From positions 175,526-239,525 of the forward strand of contig JAPYOS010000006.1 of the NCBI GenBank assembly GCA_029938085.1: a DNA stretch of 64,000 nt. The letters run 5' to 3'. The position numbers were made by a program, and so were the translations under genes. Positions 56,355 through 64,000 of this stretch are shown here, piece after piece. The notes under the pieces are model-generated. The model was not told the origin of the DNA, searched no databases, and saw nothing but the letters and a program-made list of their open reading frames with translations. Origin of the DNA: Oceanospirillaceae bacterium (GTDB lineage: Bacteria > Pseudomonadota > Gammaproteobacteria > Pseudomonadales > Balneatricaceae). Every line of letters begins with the position of its first letter. Position 1 is the first letter of the stretch.

Positions 56355-57032
56355 CTAATAAGCGTTATCAACTTTAAAGTTATACAGCTGGCGTGCAGAG
56401 CCATAGCGTTTGAATTGTGAGGGGTCTTCCTCGGTATCGGCACTTTTTAATAGTTTTTTGAGCTGCATAAGGTGCTTTTTTGTCAGCGGTTTTTCAACGC
56501 AGTCGGCACCTAAAGACTGCACCTTACCTTTGACATAGATGACGGTTTCGTACAGTGAGTCGCCTAAGGCTTCGCCAGCATCACCACACACCACCAGAGT
56601 GCCGGCTTGCGCCATGAAACAACTCATATGGCCTACATTACCTTTTACTACAATGTCGCAACCTTTCATAGAAATGCCGCAGCGTGCGCCGGTATTGCCG
56701 TCGATAATCAGCAGTCCACCATGGGCAGTGGCGCCTGCCGCTGATGAGGCATCACCTTTCACATGCACCGTGCCGGACATCATGTTTTCTGCCACCCCCT
56801 GGCCTGCATTGCCATGCACAGTGACATGAGCCAGTTGGTTCATACCTGCACAAAAGTAGCCTACGTGGCCATCAATGTTGACCTCAAGTTTTTGATTGAG
56901 ACCACAAGCAATGTTGTGCTGGCCGCTGGTTGCACTGACTTGCCATTGAGGTTGGTCGAAGTGGTGGTATTGGTCGTGTAATAGCTGATTGAGCTGCCGT
57001 ACACTGTGTTCTGCTAGGTTAATTGATTGCAT
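56355..57032 (-). CDS. mgsB: N-methylglutamate synthase subunit B-like (GXGXG beta-helix domain)
   Basis: This 225-residue protein matches the right-handed beta-helix domain found at the C terminus of glutamate synthase alpha subunits (GlxC/MgsB). Repeats of the G-x-x-G-x-G kind are visible from residue 70: VHGNAGQGVAENMMSG, VKGDASSAAGATAHGG, IDGNTGARCGISMKG, VKGNVGHMSCFMAQAG and CGDAGEALGDSLYE. This domain is structural and holds the other two activities together. It lies 12 bases before mgsC and 27 bases after mgsA. Confidence 0.82.
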   Translation of the reverse strand: MQSINLAEHSVRQLNQLLHDQYHHFDQPQWQVSATSGQHNIACGLNQKLEVNIDGHVGYFCAGMNQLAHVTVHGNAGQGVAENMMSGTVHVKGDASSAAGATAHGGLLIIDGNTGARCGISMKGCDIVVKGNVGHMSCFMAQAGTLVVCGDAGEALGDSLYETVIYVKGKVQSLGADCVEKPLTKKHLMQLKKLLKSADTEEDPSQFKRYGSARQLYNFKVDNAY

Positions 57033-57059
57033 GTCATCTCCAATTGAACTATCTGGTTT

Positions 57060-57971
57060 TTAGCCTTGCTGGCTGTCGCGCTGCCACGAATAAATGGTGG
57101 CTGGTTCTGGTTCCCAGATACGCGCGTGTTCGATGTTGACTAAACTGGTAAGGGCTTGGTACTCCGAAGCCATGGCAACGTAATCATCTGTTTCTGCTAA
57201 CACCGCTGGTTTACAAGCGATAGGATCTCGGATGACTGCAAAACCATTCTTGGTGCCTATGGCCAAGGTGTAGAAACCATCCAAATCTTGTAGCGCGTGC
57301 TGCAAAGACTGATCCAGCGTATCGCCTTGGTCCATGCGCCAGGTGAGATACCCTGCGGCCACTTCGGTGTCGTTTTCGGTTTGCATTTGGTAGCCATGAT
57401 AGGCAAGTTCTGTGCGTAAGCGATTGTGGTTAGAAAAAGACCCGTTATGCACCAAACATAAATCTTGGCCGGTAGAAAACGGGTGCGAACCTTCTAATGT
57501 GACCGCTGATTCTGTTGCCATACGGGTGTGCCCAATGATGTGGCTGCCTTGCATGGAGGTTAGATTGAAGTCTGAACTTATTTCGGCAGGCAGGCCCACA
57601 GCTTTGAGGATCTCTATGGATTGGCCCGCACTTAATAGCGCCACCTCTGGTGCATGAGTGGCAAAATAACCGCTTGCCGTTTGTGCATCAGTAGCCACCT
57701 TGAATACGGCGGCATGATGGTTACGCATAAACGTCACGCTCACGGCTAGATGGGTTTGAGCGCGATGAGCTAAGGTGTCCCAATCGTACTCAAGGTCAGG
57801 GTGGCGCAAGGTGATTTTGGTAGATCCGTCGAACACTTGATCACCATAAATGGCAAACCCCGCACTATCGGGACCGCGGCCTGTCATTGCCTCAAGCATC
57901 GGAGCAAACATGCTGCCAAGTTGATTTTCTAAGGATTGGTTTTTTAGGTAGAGACCTACAATTCCGCACAT
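57060..57971 (-). CDS. mgsA: N-methylglutamate synthase subunit A-like (class II glutamine amidotransferase)
   Basis: This 303-residue protein is a class II amidotransferase (GlxB/MgsA). The N-terminal Cys2 in MCGIVGLYLKN is the nucleophile. GRGPDSAGFAIYG, HIIGHTRMATESAVT, SHPFSTGQDLCLVHNGSFSN and TENDTEVAAGYLTWRM are typical of the glutaminase domain. It would cleave the amide of glutamine or, in the N-methylglutamate route, of gamma-glutamylmethylamide to release methylamine for the synthase. It starts 41 bases downstream of the gmaS stop. Confidence 0.83.
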   Translation of the reverse strand: MCGIVGLYLKNQSLENQLGSMFAPMLEAMTGRGPDSAGFAIYGDQVFDGSTKITLRHPDLEYDWDTLAHRAQTHLAVSVTFMRNHHAAVFKVATDAQTASGYFATHAPEVALLSAGQSIEILKAVGLPAEISSDFNLTSMQGSHIIGHTRMATESAVTLEGSHPFSTGQDLCLVHNGSFSNHNRLRTELAYHGYQMQTENDTEVAAGYLTWRMDQGDTLDQSLQHALQDLDGFYTLAIGTKNGFAVIRDPIACKPAVLAETDDYVAMASEYQALTSLVNIEHARIWEPEPATIYSWQRDSQQG

Positions 57972-58012
57972 GGTTTGTTCCTTTTAATTCTCAGTTGGTA
58001 GGTAACATAGTC

Positions 58013-59344
58013 TTAAAATAATTCGAGATAACGTTTGCGTTCCCATTCGGTGACGTAGCGACAATATTCAATCCACTCGTCGCGTTTGAGTTTGATAAAT
58101 TCGTTGCATATTTCCGGCCCGATTAGGTTGGTAAGTTGGGTGTCTGCTGCTAATGCATCAATGGCCTCGCCTAAGTTTTGTGGTAGCAGGTCAATGCCCG
58201 CCGCAATACGCTGCTCGTTGGAAAGGCTATATAAATTGATATTCTGCGGTGCACCTGGGTCTAACTCACGATCAATTCCATCTAACCCCGCGGCGATGAT
58301 GGCCGCATGCACCAAATACGGGTTGCAGGAAGAATCTGGTAAGCGATATTCCAAACGCCCATAAGGGATGCGCACCATGGCCGAGCGATTGTTGTCACCA
58401 TAACAAATGTAGGCAGGCGCCCATGTGGCACCCGAGGCTGAGCCACCTACCACCAGACGTTTGTAGGAGTTCACTGTGGGTGCCGATAAAGCACATAGGG
58501 CTTTAGCGTGGTGTAATAACCCTGCCATAAAGTGATACGCCATAGAGGATAGGCCCATGCCGCTGGGGTCACTGTCATCACAGAATAAGTTATTGCCTTG
58601 TGGATCAGTAATGGAAAGGTGGAAGTGCATACCGTTGCCAGCACGGTCGGCAACCGGTTTAGGCATAAATGAACAGACCATGCCCATGTCGTGGGCGATT
58701 TCTCCGGCGGCCATACGTACAAAAGTAAAGCGGTCTGCAGAGGTTAACGCATCACTATAAGTGTAATTAATTTCAAATTGCCCATTAGCATCTTCATGAT
58801 CGATTTGGTAGACATCAAAGTCGACGGCTTGTAACGCACCCACCAAGGTTTCTAAATACTTTCTAGAACGCGACAAACCTTTGTAGTCATAACAGGGTTT
58901 GTCCAATGTATCTGATTTATCAACGACAGTAACCCCCTGATCCTCATCACGCGAAAATAATGAGAACTCAGGCTCAAGCCCCGTATTTAATGTCCACTGC
59001 CTCCGGGTTAACTTTGCAACCTGCCGTTTTAATACCACTCGGCTGTCGTAGGGGTAAGGTTCATCATTGACGTAACCATCGCAAGCGATGCGCGCATAAC
59101 CGGGTTGCCATGGCACAATCGACAGGGTGTCTAAGTCGCCACGGGCCATGAAGTCGGGGCCGTGTGGCTCCATACCGAGCCCATTAACGGCAAAACCAGC
59201 AAAACCAGCGCCATTGTTAACAACGTCAGTGAGGTTTGCCGCCGGAACTGATTTGGTTTTGGCAACACCATGAATATCGACAAACTGAGCGAGGACAAAG
59301 TTAATATTATTGTTAGATAGAAATTGTTCGGCATTGTTTGTCAT
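58013..59344 (-). CDS. gmaS: Gamma-glutamylmethylamide synthetase (glutamine synthetase type III-like)
   Basis: GmaS joins methylamine to glutamate with ATP. The 443-residue protein is glutamine synthetase-like: [34 protein letters not shown] (metal Glu), [38 protein letters not shown] and [20 protein letters not shown]. It resembles GmaS/GlnT more than GlnA. I chose ATG 59344 (MTNNAEQF), with GGAG seven bases upstream; 25 more residues upstream are in frame but lack a ribosome site. The next three genes fit N-methylglutamate synthase. Gamma-glutamylputrescine synthetase or glutamine synthetase activity are alternatives. Confidence 0.85.
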   Translation of the reverse strand: MTNNAEQFLSNNNINFVLAQFVDIHGVAKTKSVPAANLTDVVNNGAGFAGFAVNGLGMEPHGPDFMARGDLDTLSIVPWQPGYARIACDGYVNDEPYPYDSRVVLKRQVAKLTRRQWTLNTGLEPEFSLFSRDEDQGVTVVDKSDTLDKPCYDYKGLSRSRKYLETLVGALQAVDFDVYQIDHEDANGQFEINYTYSDALTSADRFTFVRMAAGEIAHDMGMVCSFMPKPVADRAGNGMHFHLSITDPQGNNLFCDDSDPSGMGLSSMAYHFMAGLLHHAKALCALSAPTVNSYKRLVVGGSASGATWAPAYICYGDNNRSAMVRIPYGRLEYRLPDSSCNPYLVHAAIIAAGLDGIDRELDPGAPQNINLYSLSNEQRIAAGIDLLPQNLGEAIDALAADTQLTNLIGPEICNEFIKLKRDEWIEYCRYVTEWERKRYLELF

Positions 59345-59406
59345 GTGGCTCTCCGAAGATTGTGAATAAATATTTCCTGTAGGGAATGTGCGATAAATAC
59401 TAGCAG

Positions 59407-59430
59407 AAAAATTCACCAATGAGAATTTTT
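59407..59430. repeat. Inverted repeat upstream of gmaS, candidate operator
   Basis: AAAAATTC (59407-59414) is the exact reverse complement of GAATTTTT (59423-59430), eight bases apart, centred about 75 bases ahead of the gmaS ATG. The size and AT-rich arms suit a dimeric XRE/PuuR-type regulator. A second weaker dyad, GGAAAT/ATTTCC around 59375, lies nearer to gmaS. Confidence 0.35.
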
Positions 59431-59550
59431 ATTTCCCAACAATAAAGTGGTCAATAGTAACGCCTCAGTGCGGTACGGCTACTGCTAATGTTGACTTAGC
59501 TGTGTGGGTCATTATCATAGGTCGGTCGAAACTAAATTACTGTTATATAC

Positions 59551-60603
59551 ATGAACTTACCTAAGCAGAAAGTAGCTATTGTCGGTGGCACTGGTTACAC
59601 CGGTGTTGAACTATTACGTTTGTTAGCGCGCCATCCTCAAGTTGAGGTTTGTGCCATTACCTCACGCTCTGAAGCCGGTAAGGCGGTATCGGATATTTAT
59701 CCAAGCCTACGTGGCGAATATGATTTAGCCTTCACAGAGCCCACAACGGACACCTTGGCTCAGGCCGATTTGGTGTTCTTTGCCACACCCAACGGGGTGG
59801 CAATGAAGCAAGTGCCAGCATTGCTGGCTGCAGGTACTAAGGTGATTGACCTAGCTGCCGACTTTCGCATTCAGGATATTGATGTTTGGTCGCACTGGTA
59901 TAGTATGGATCACGCCTGCGCCGAATTGGTTGCTCAGGCCGTGTATGGGTTGCCAGAAGTAAATAAAGAGGCAATCAAACAGGCCAGTCTAGTGGCTAAC
60001 CCTGGCTGTTACCCGACCGCCGTACAATTAGGTTTATTGCCATTGATTGAACAGGGCTTAATAGCCACCGACCACATAGTGGCCGACTGTAAGTCGGGCG
60101 TGAGTGGCGCAGGCCGTGGCGCGGCCGTGGGTAGCTTGATGTGCGAAGCTGGGGATGGTTTCAAAGCCTACGGCGTGGCAGGCCATCGCCACTTGCCAGA
60201 AATTAAAGAACGCCTTGCAGTGGCTAATAATGCGCCGGTGGGTGTTACGTTTGTGCCGCATTTAACACCCATGATTCGTGGTATTCACGCCACGTTATAC
60301 GCCCGCTTGATCAATACCCAAGAGTCATTAGAAACTATTCAGGCATGGTTTGAGGCGCGTTATCTTGACCACCCATTTGTGGATGTGATGCCCTTGGGTA
60401 GTCACCCAGAAACACGCAGTGTGAGAGGCTCCAATATATGCCGCATTGCCTTGCATCAGCCACAAGGGGAAGACACTTTAGTCATCTTATCAGCCATAGA
60501 TAATTTGGTGAAAGGAGCGGCTGGGCAGGCCATTCATAATATGAATTTGATGCTGGGTCTGGAGGAAACTGCAGGTTTGAACATTGTGCCTTTGGCACCG
60601 TAA
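59551..60603 (+). CDS. argC: N-acetyl-gamma-glutamyl-phosphate reductase
   Basis: ArgC reduces N-acetylglutamyl phosphate in arginine synthesis. The 350-residue protein starts with the NADP motif [19 protein letters not shown] and has [17 protein letters not shown] (active Cys), [23 protein letters not shown] and the C-terminal [18 protein letters not shown], matching the long bacterial ArgC form. It is divergent from gmaS across 206 bases. No strong ribosome site precedes ATG 59551. It is followed by erpA after 78 bases. Confidence 0.96.
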   Translation: MNLPKQKVAIVGGTGYTGVELLRLLARHPQVEVCAITSRSEAGKAVSDIYPSLRGEYDLAFTEPTTDTLAQADLVFFATPNGVAMKQVPALLAAGTKVIDLAADFRIQDIDVWSHWYSMDHACAELVAQAVYGLPEVNKEAIKQASLVANPGCYPTAVQLGLLPLIEQGLIATDHIVADCKSGVSGAGRGAAVGSLMCEAGDGFKAYGVAGHRHLPEIKERLAVANNAPVGVTFVPHLTPMIRGIHATLYARLINTQESLETIQAWFEARYLDHPFVDVMPLGSHPETRSVRGSNICRIALHQPQGEDTLVILSAIDNLVKGAAGQAIHNMNLMLGLEETAGLNIVPLAP

Positions 60604-60617
60604 GATAGTGTCCAGTA

Positions 60618-60651
60618 ATACTTGACTAAATTACTAGGTTAAGCGCATAAT
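60618..60651 (+). promoter_or_regulatory. Putative erpA promoter with IscR type 1-like site
   Basis: ATACTTGACTAAATTACTAG with the following GTTAA (60618-60642) agrees at most positions with the IscR type 1 consensus (ATASYYGACTRWWWYAGTCRRSTAT written as a pattern). The -35 TTGACT (60622-60627) sits inside it, and CATAAT (60646-60651) lies 18 bases downstream as -10. In Escherichia coli, erpA (yadR) is one of the promoters with an IscR type 1 site. Confidence 0.55.
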
Positions 60652-60681
60652 TCTCGCCCTAAAAACGTTGAAGAGAGCAGT

Positions 60682-61050
60682 ATGTCCAACACCGACGAAC
60701 AGGGTTACATTGATGCCATCCCACCCGCCATGGGGTTTACTGATGCTGCGGCAAAAAAAGTATCGCACCTCATGGAAGATGAGGACAACCAAGACTTACG
60801 TCTGCGTGTGTATGTGACGGGTGGCGGTTGCTCCGGGTTTTCTTACGGCTTTACCTTTGATGATAAAGTTGCAGAAGATGATACCCAAATTGAAAATGGC
60901 CAAGTCACCATGGTGGTGGATGCGATGTCGATCCAATACCTCATGGGAGCCACTGTAGACTATAAAGAAAGCCTGCAAGGCTCTCAGTTTTCGGTGACTA
61001 ACCCCAATGCCACAACCACCTGTGGTTGTGGCTCAAGCTTCTCCATCTAA
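60682..61050 (+). CDS. erpA: A-type iron-sulfur carrier ErpA
   Basis: ErpA delivers iron-sulfur clusters to target proteins. The 122-residue protein has the three conserved Cys in [13 protein letters not shown] and, at the C terminus, TTCGCGSSF, plus [16 protein letters not shown] at the start. Length and motifs separate it from the larger NfuA. GAGAG precedes the ATG. Its position downstream of argC and next to the M23 peptidase matches Pseudomonas, except that anmK is missing. ErpA clients include complex I, whose genes are also in this window. Confidence 0.96.
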   Translation: MSNTDEQGYIDAIPPAMGFTDAAAKKVSHLMEDEDNQDLRLRVYVTGGGCSGFSYGFTFDDKVAEDDTQIENGQVTMVVDAMSIQYLMGATVDYKESLQGSQFSVTNPNATTTCGCGSSFSI

Positions 61051-61063
61051 GCCTGCAAGTGTT

Positions 61064-62371
61064 TTAGTTAGCTGCCAACGGTGTGCCGAGTTTATAGGAT
61101 TCTAGCTGCGCCAAAACGCTATTTGCCGCGGGTTTAAAGTCTTTCATCTGTTGCTTGTTGAGCGGTTGGACGTTAGGGAACTTCACTTTTAGCGGATTTT
61201 TATGTACGCCATTGGCGCGGAACTCATAATGTAGGTGTGGGCCGGTAGATAGGCCAGACGTGCCTATGTAGCCAATAACCTGTCCCTGCTTTACCCGAGT
61301 GCCTTTTTTAACTTTGCTGTTGTATTTAGACATGTGCGCATACAGTGTTGTGTAGATGCCCGCATGTTGAATGATAATGGTGCGCCCATAACCGCCCTTA
61401 GTGGCACGCCAAATAACCTTACCATCACCTGAAGCTTTGATAGGTGTGCCTCTGGCTGCAGCGTAATCTACCCCTCGGTGGGGGCGGCTGGTTTTAAGTA
61501 CAGGGTGTTTACGGTTAGGGTTATATTTGGAGCTAATGCGGAAAAAATCCACTGGGCTGCGTAAAAAGGCTTTACGCATGCTGTAGCCTTTGGGTGAGTA
61601 ATAATTGCCGTCTGTATGGCGGATGGCGTTAAACACCTTGCCTTGGTTAACGAATTGGGCCGCCAAAATATCGCCTTCGCCTATCTTCTTGTCGTCCAGA
61701 TACTTCTCTTCATAAATGACGGCAAATTGGTCTTGCTGGCGAATGTCTAGGGCAAAGTCGATGTCCCAGCCAAAGATGTGGGCTAGTTCCATGAGTTTCT
61801 TTTGACTCAAGCCGGCCTTTTGACCATCGACAAATAACGAGTTGGCGATCACGCTTTGTATAAAGCGAGTTTCTACATCGGGTTGGCGTGTAAAAAATTC
61901 TACCTGATATGCGCCTTGGGAATCACGTGCAACGATAACCTGTTGCAGCGGGTTTTTAATATGGCGAACTTTTTCCAGTTGGCCAGCAATAATGACAAAA
62001 TCTAGCTGTTCGCCTGGGTAGAGGGTGGCTAAGGCCTTTGATTTCTTGGTGGCTGTGGCAATGCGGTACACGTCTTGTGCATTCAAGCCAACACGGTGGA
62101 ACAAAGTAGATAAGTTGTCGCCTGACTTCACCGTGACCGATTGCCATACATCAGGTTTAATTGTGACTTGCACTACAGCGGGAGAATTCGGGGCAGCGGT
62201 TTGTAATTTAAGGCTGATGTCGATTGCTTGGCTTGCACCTTGACTAGCGTTAGTCGGGTCGTCACTATCGCTAGGCCATAAACCAATGACCAGCATCGCC
62301 GAAAACAAAACCATAAGAATGGCTAAGTAGGGCTTGGGAAAATGTTGTAAAAGTATAGCGACGGCGGACAT
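61064..62371 (-). CDS. mepM: LysM-like / M23 murein endopeptidase (MepM-like)
   Basis: This 435-residue protein has an N-terminal membrane anchor (about 10-30), an OapA/LysM-like region near residue 75 (VTVKSGDNLSTLFHRVGL) and a C-terminal M23 peptidase domain: RPHRGVDYAAARGTPIKA (first zinc His and Asp), IQHAGIYTTLYAHMSKY, and STGPHLHYEFRANG (HxH zinc pair). It should cleave D,D-cross-links in peptidoglycan for growth, as MepM does. It is divergent from tyrS, and its end is 13 bases from the convergent erpA. Confidence 0.92.
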   Translation of the reverse strand: MSAVAILLQHFPKPYLAILMVLFSAMLVIGLWPSDSDDPTNASQGASQAIDISLKLQTAAPNSPAVVQVTIKPDVWQSVTVKSGDNLSTLFHRVGLNAQDVYRIATATKKSKALATLYPGEQLDFVIIAGQLEKVRHIKNPLQQVIVARDSQGAYQVEFFTRQPDVETRFIQSVIANSLFVDGQKAGLSQKKLMELAHIFGWDIDFALDIRQQDQFAVIYEEKYLDDKKIGEGDILAAQFVNQGKVFNAIRHTDGNYYSPKGYSMRKAFLRSPVDFFRISSKYNPNRKHPVLKTSRPHRGVDYAAARGTPIKASGDGKVIWRATKGGYGRTIIIQHAGIYTTLYAHMSKYNSKVKKGTRVKQGQVIGYIGTSGLSTGPHLHYEFRANGVHKNPLKVKFPNVQPLNKQQMKDFKPAANSVLAQLESYKLGTPLAAN

Positions 62372-62442
62372 AAATACAGACAGTAAAATAAAGTGCGCCT
62401 ATATTACATGAGAATGACGGTTATTGGGTGCATTTCAAGACT

Positions 62443-62471
62443 TTTCTATTGCTATCAAATAGCGCTAAAAT
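62443..62471 (+). promoter_or_regulatory. Putative tyrS promoter
   Basis: TTTCTA (62443-62448) and TAAAAT (62466-62471) are 17 bases apart and 73 bases ahead of the tyrS ATG. The -35 match is partial, so this is a modest prediction. Confidence 0.35.
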
Positions 62472-62544
62472 AGACGCCTTTATGCCAGCTGTTTTAACTT
62501 AGGCTTGGCTTCCATGTTAATAACCACCAATAAGCGACATATAT

Positions 62545-63828
62545 ATGACTGCTGTAGACACCAACTTACTCGCCGATTTGCAAATGCGCGGGCTGGTTAA
62601 TCAGATGACCTCTCCCGAAGATTTAGCTCAGCACCTTGAGCAGTCACGGGTGCTCTATTGTGGTTTTGATCCCACTGCAGATAGCTTACATATTGGTAGC
62701 TTAGTACCGTTGCTAGTGTTACGTAGGTTTCAACAGGCCGGTCATAAGCCGTTGGCTTTAGTGGGTGGCGCTACGGGTATGATTGGCGATCCAAGTTTTA
62801 AAGCCCAAGAGCGTAAGCTCAATACCGTCGATATTATCAATCAATGGGTTGATCGCCTAAAGGCGCAGGTGTCGGCTTTTATCGAATTTAATGATCAGCC
62901 TCACAGTGCCGAGGTGGTGAACAACTATGACTGGACCAAAGACGTTGATGTGCTGACGTTTTTACGTGACGTGGGCAAACACTTCTCGGTAAGTGCCATG
63001 ATTCAAAAAGAATCAGTTAAACAGCGTTTGGATCGTGACGGAGAAGGCATTTCCTTTACCGAGTTTGCATATATGATTCTTCAATCCTTTGACTTTTCAG
63101 AGTTGTACAAGCAATACCATTGTAGTTTGCAAATAGGTGGCAGTGATCAGTGGGGTAACATTACCGGTGGCATCGATCTCACCCGCCGGCAGCATCGGGC
63201 TCAAGTGTTCGGTCTCACTTTGCCCTTAGTGACTAAGTCTGATGGCACAAAATTTGGTAAAACAGAAAGCGGTACCATTTGGCTTGACGCCAAAAAAACG
63301 TCGCAATACGCCTTTTACCAGTTCTGGATAAATAGCGCTGATGCTGATGTCTATCAGTTTTTGCGTTACTTCACCTTCCTGAGCGAAACGCAGATGGTGG
63401 CTATCGAAGAGCAAGACAAGGCTGCGCAAGGTCGGCCTCAGGCCCAAGGTGTGTTGGCCACCGAAGTGACTCGCTTGGTGCATGGTGAAGAGGGTTTGCA
63501 AGCGGCCTTGCGCATTACTGAGGCATTGTTCTCGGGTCAGCTAAGTCAGTTAACCAGTGGTGACCTGCAGCAGTTGTATTTGGATGGCATGCCAGCGTCT
63601 ACGACCTGCGAGTCGGAGCTAACCCTTGTGCAGATGTTAGTGGATTCAGGTTTGGCTAAGTCGAATAAGATGGCGCGAGAGTTTATTGGTAATAATGCCG
63701 TTAGCATTAACGGTGAAAAAGTATCTGACGTGGATGCCGTATTTAATTCAACTAGCGGATTACATAAGGAATTTCACGTTATTAAGCGTGGTAAAAAGCT
63801 ATTTCATTTGCTTCGTTGGCAAGCATAA
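62545..63828 (+). CDS. tyrS: Tyrosyl-tRNA synthetase
   Basis: TyrS charges tRNA-Tyr. The 427-residue protein is close to Escherichia coli TyrS (424). The class I signature is [19 protein letters not shown], with Asp and Gln of the tyrosine site in [14 protein letters not shown], and the KMSKS-type motif is KFGKTESG. The C-terminal 70 residues form an S4 RNA-binding domain ([20 protein letters not shown] with small differences). The start ATG 62545 is preceded by AAGCGA. It is followed by a strong rRNA-type promoter. Confidence 0.97.
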   Translation: MTAVDTNLLADLQMRGLVNQMTSPEDLAQHLEQSRVLYCGFDPTADSLHIGSLVPLLVLRRFQQAGHKPLALVGGATGMIGDPSFKAQERKLNTVDIINQWVDRLKAQVSAFIEFNDQPHSAEVVNNYDWTKDVDVLTFLRDVGKHFSVSAMIQKESVKQRLDRDGEGISFTEFAYMILQSFDFSELYKQYHCSLQIGGSDQWGNITGGIDLTRRQHRAQVFGLTLPLVTKSDGTKFGKTESGTIWLDAKKTSQYAFYQFWINSADADVYQFLRYFTFLSETQMVAIEEQDKAAQGRPQAQGVLATEVTRLVHGEEGLQAALRITEALFSGQLSQLTSGDLQQLYLDGMPASTTCESELTLVQMLVDSGLAKSNKMAREFIGNNAVSINGEKVSDVDAVFNSTSGLHKEFHVIKRGKKLFHLLRWQA

Positions 63829-63849
63829 AGCTGTACGAAGAAATTAATT

Positions 63850-63898
63850 TAATTATTTATAAAAAGCGTGTTGACAAACTATCTCAGTTCTATAGAAT
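63850..63898 (+). promoter_or_regulatory. rRNA operon promoter with UP-like element
   Basis: TTGACA (63871-63876) and TAGAAT (63893-63898) are 16 bases apart. An AT-rich UP-like tract (about 63841-63865) precedes the -35 and GC-rich text (ACGCCACC) follows the -10, as at stringently controlled rRNA promoters. The spacing and the downstream boxA make this a confident rrn P1-type call. Confidence 0.8.
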
Positions 63899-64000
63899 AC
63901 GCCACCTCGGTTGAGCAGACGGACTTACATTAAGTAAGTAACAAGTCACTTAACCGACCGCTCTTTAACAATTTAATCAAGTAATTCGTGTGGGCGTTTG
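63899..64000 (+). other. 16S rRNA leader with boxA, rRNA gene begins beyond window
   Basis: CGCTCTTTAACAA at 63959-63971 is the classic boxA antitermination site of rRNA leaders. TTAAGT and ACTTAA just before it (about 63930-63953) can pair as a boxB-like hairpin. The mature 16S gene normally begins 100-200 bases after boxA, so none of it is in the window. Confidence 0.8.

Noticed and set aside
59380..59420. Possible sigma-54 promoter for gmaS (TGG and TGC elements)
   Set aside because: The distance between GG and GC is 11 bases instead of the strict 10, and neighbouring bases do not match the consensus.

Overview
The window is about 64 kb of gammaproteobacterial chromosome with moderate GC and almost no non-coding space. 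Gene orders closely match Pseudomonas-like and Oceanospirillales-like genomes: a fused nuoCD inside a nuo operon, pyrR-pyrB-pyrC', metK-rsmE-gshB-algH-ruvX, tkt-gap-pgk-fba, sfsA/dksA-gluQ-pcnB-folK-panB-panC, and argC-erpA-M23 peptidase-tyrS next to an rRNA operon. I infer a marine or aquatic member of the Oceanospirillales/Pseudomonadales; the sequence does not allow a species call. Most of the window is core metabolism. The accessory parts are 19.1-27.7 kb, 34.6-36.0 kb and 54.4-59.5 kb.

Region by region. 0-14 kb: respiratory complex I, from the 3' part of nuoB (cut by the window edge) to nuoN, all on the plus strand with short gaps or overlaps. 14-19 kb: ribA, ettA, an mscS-type channel gene interrupted by one in-frame amber codon, proC and yggS. 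19.1-25.1 kb: one plus-strand operon with a polar amino-acid ABC transporter (ATPase, binding protein, two permeases) followed by a three-subunit FAD / 2Fe-2S / FAD dehydrogenase of the opine or D-hydroxyproline type, so uptake and oxidation of one amino-acid-like substrate look coupled. 25.0-27.6 kb: a minus-strand signalling operon (response regulator with an N-terminal MerR/excisionase-like domain, soluble histidine kinase, HD-GYP protein lacking its metal-binding residues). 27.7-34.5 kb: pyrimidine synthesis with a zinc-less dihydroorotase homologue, then ruvX, algH, gshB, rsmE and metK. 34.6-36.0 kb: a poorly coding stretch with a DUF1127-like remnant, a small hypothetical gene and a methyltransferase.

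36-41.5 kb: transketolase and lower glycolysis. 41.5-46.4 kb: pantothenate and folate genes, poly(A) polymerase, glutamyl-Q tRNA-Asp synthetase and dksA. 46.7-54.3 kb: sfsA, a small Rieske protein, PBP1b with a probable LpoP-type activator lipoprotein directly behind it, a membrane protein, hemL and a ClC channel. 54.4-59.3 kb: a cluster that matches gamma-glutamylmethylamide synthetase (gmaS) plus the three N-methylglutamate synthase subunits (mgsABC), with a convergent XRE-cupin regulator. N-methylglutamate dehydrogenase genes (mgdABCD) are not in the window. 59.5-64 kb: argC, erpA behind a good IscR type 1-like site, an M23 peptidase, tyrS, then a strong promoter and boxA that mark the leader of an rRNA operon beginning just beyond the right edge.

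No tRNA, insertion sequence, phage gene or CRISPR array was recognised. Functions rest on motif and family recognition by eye; no database search was run.
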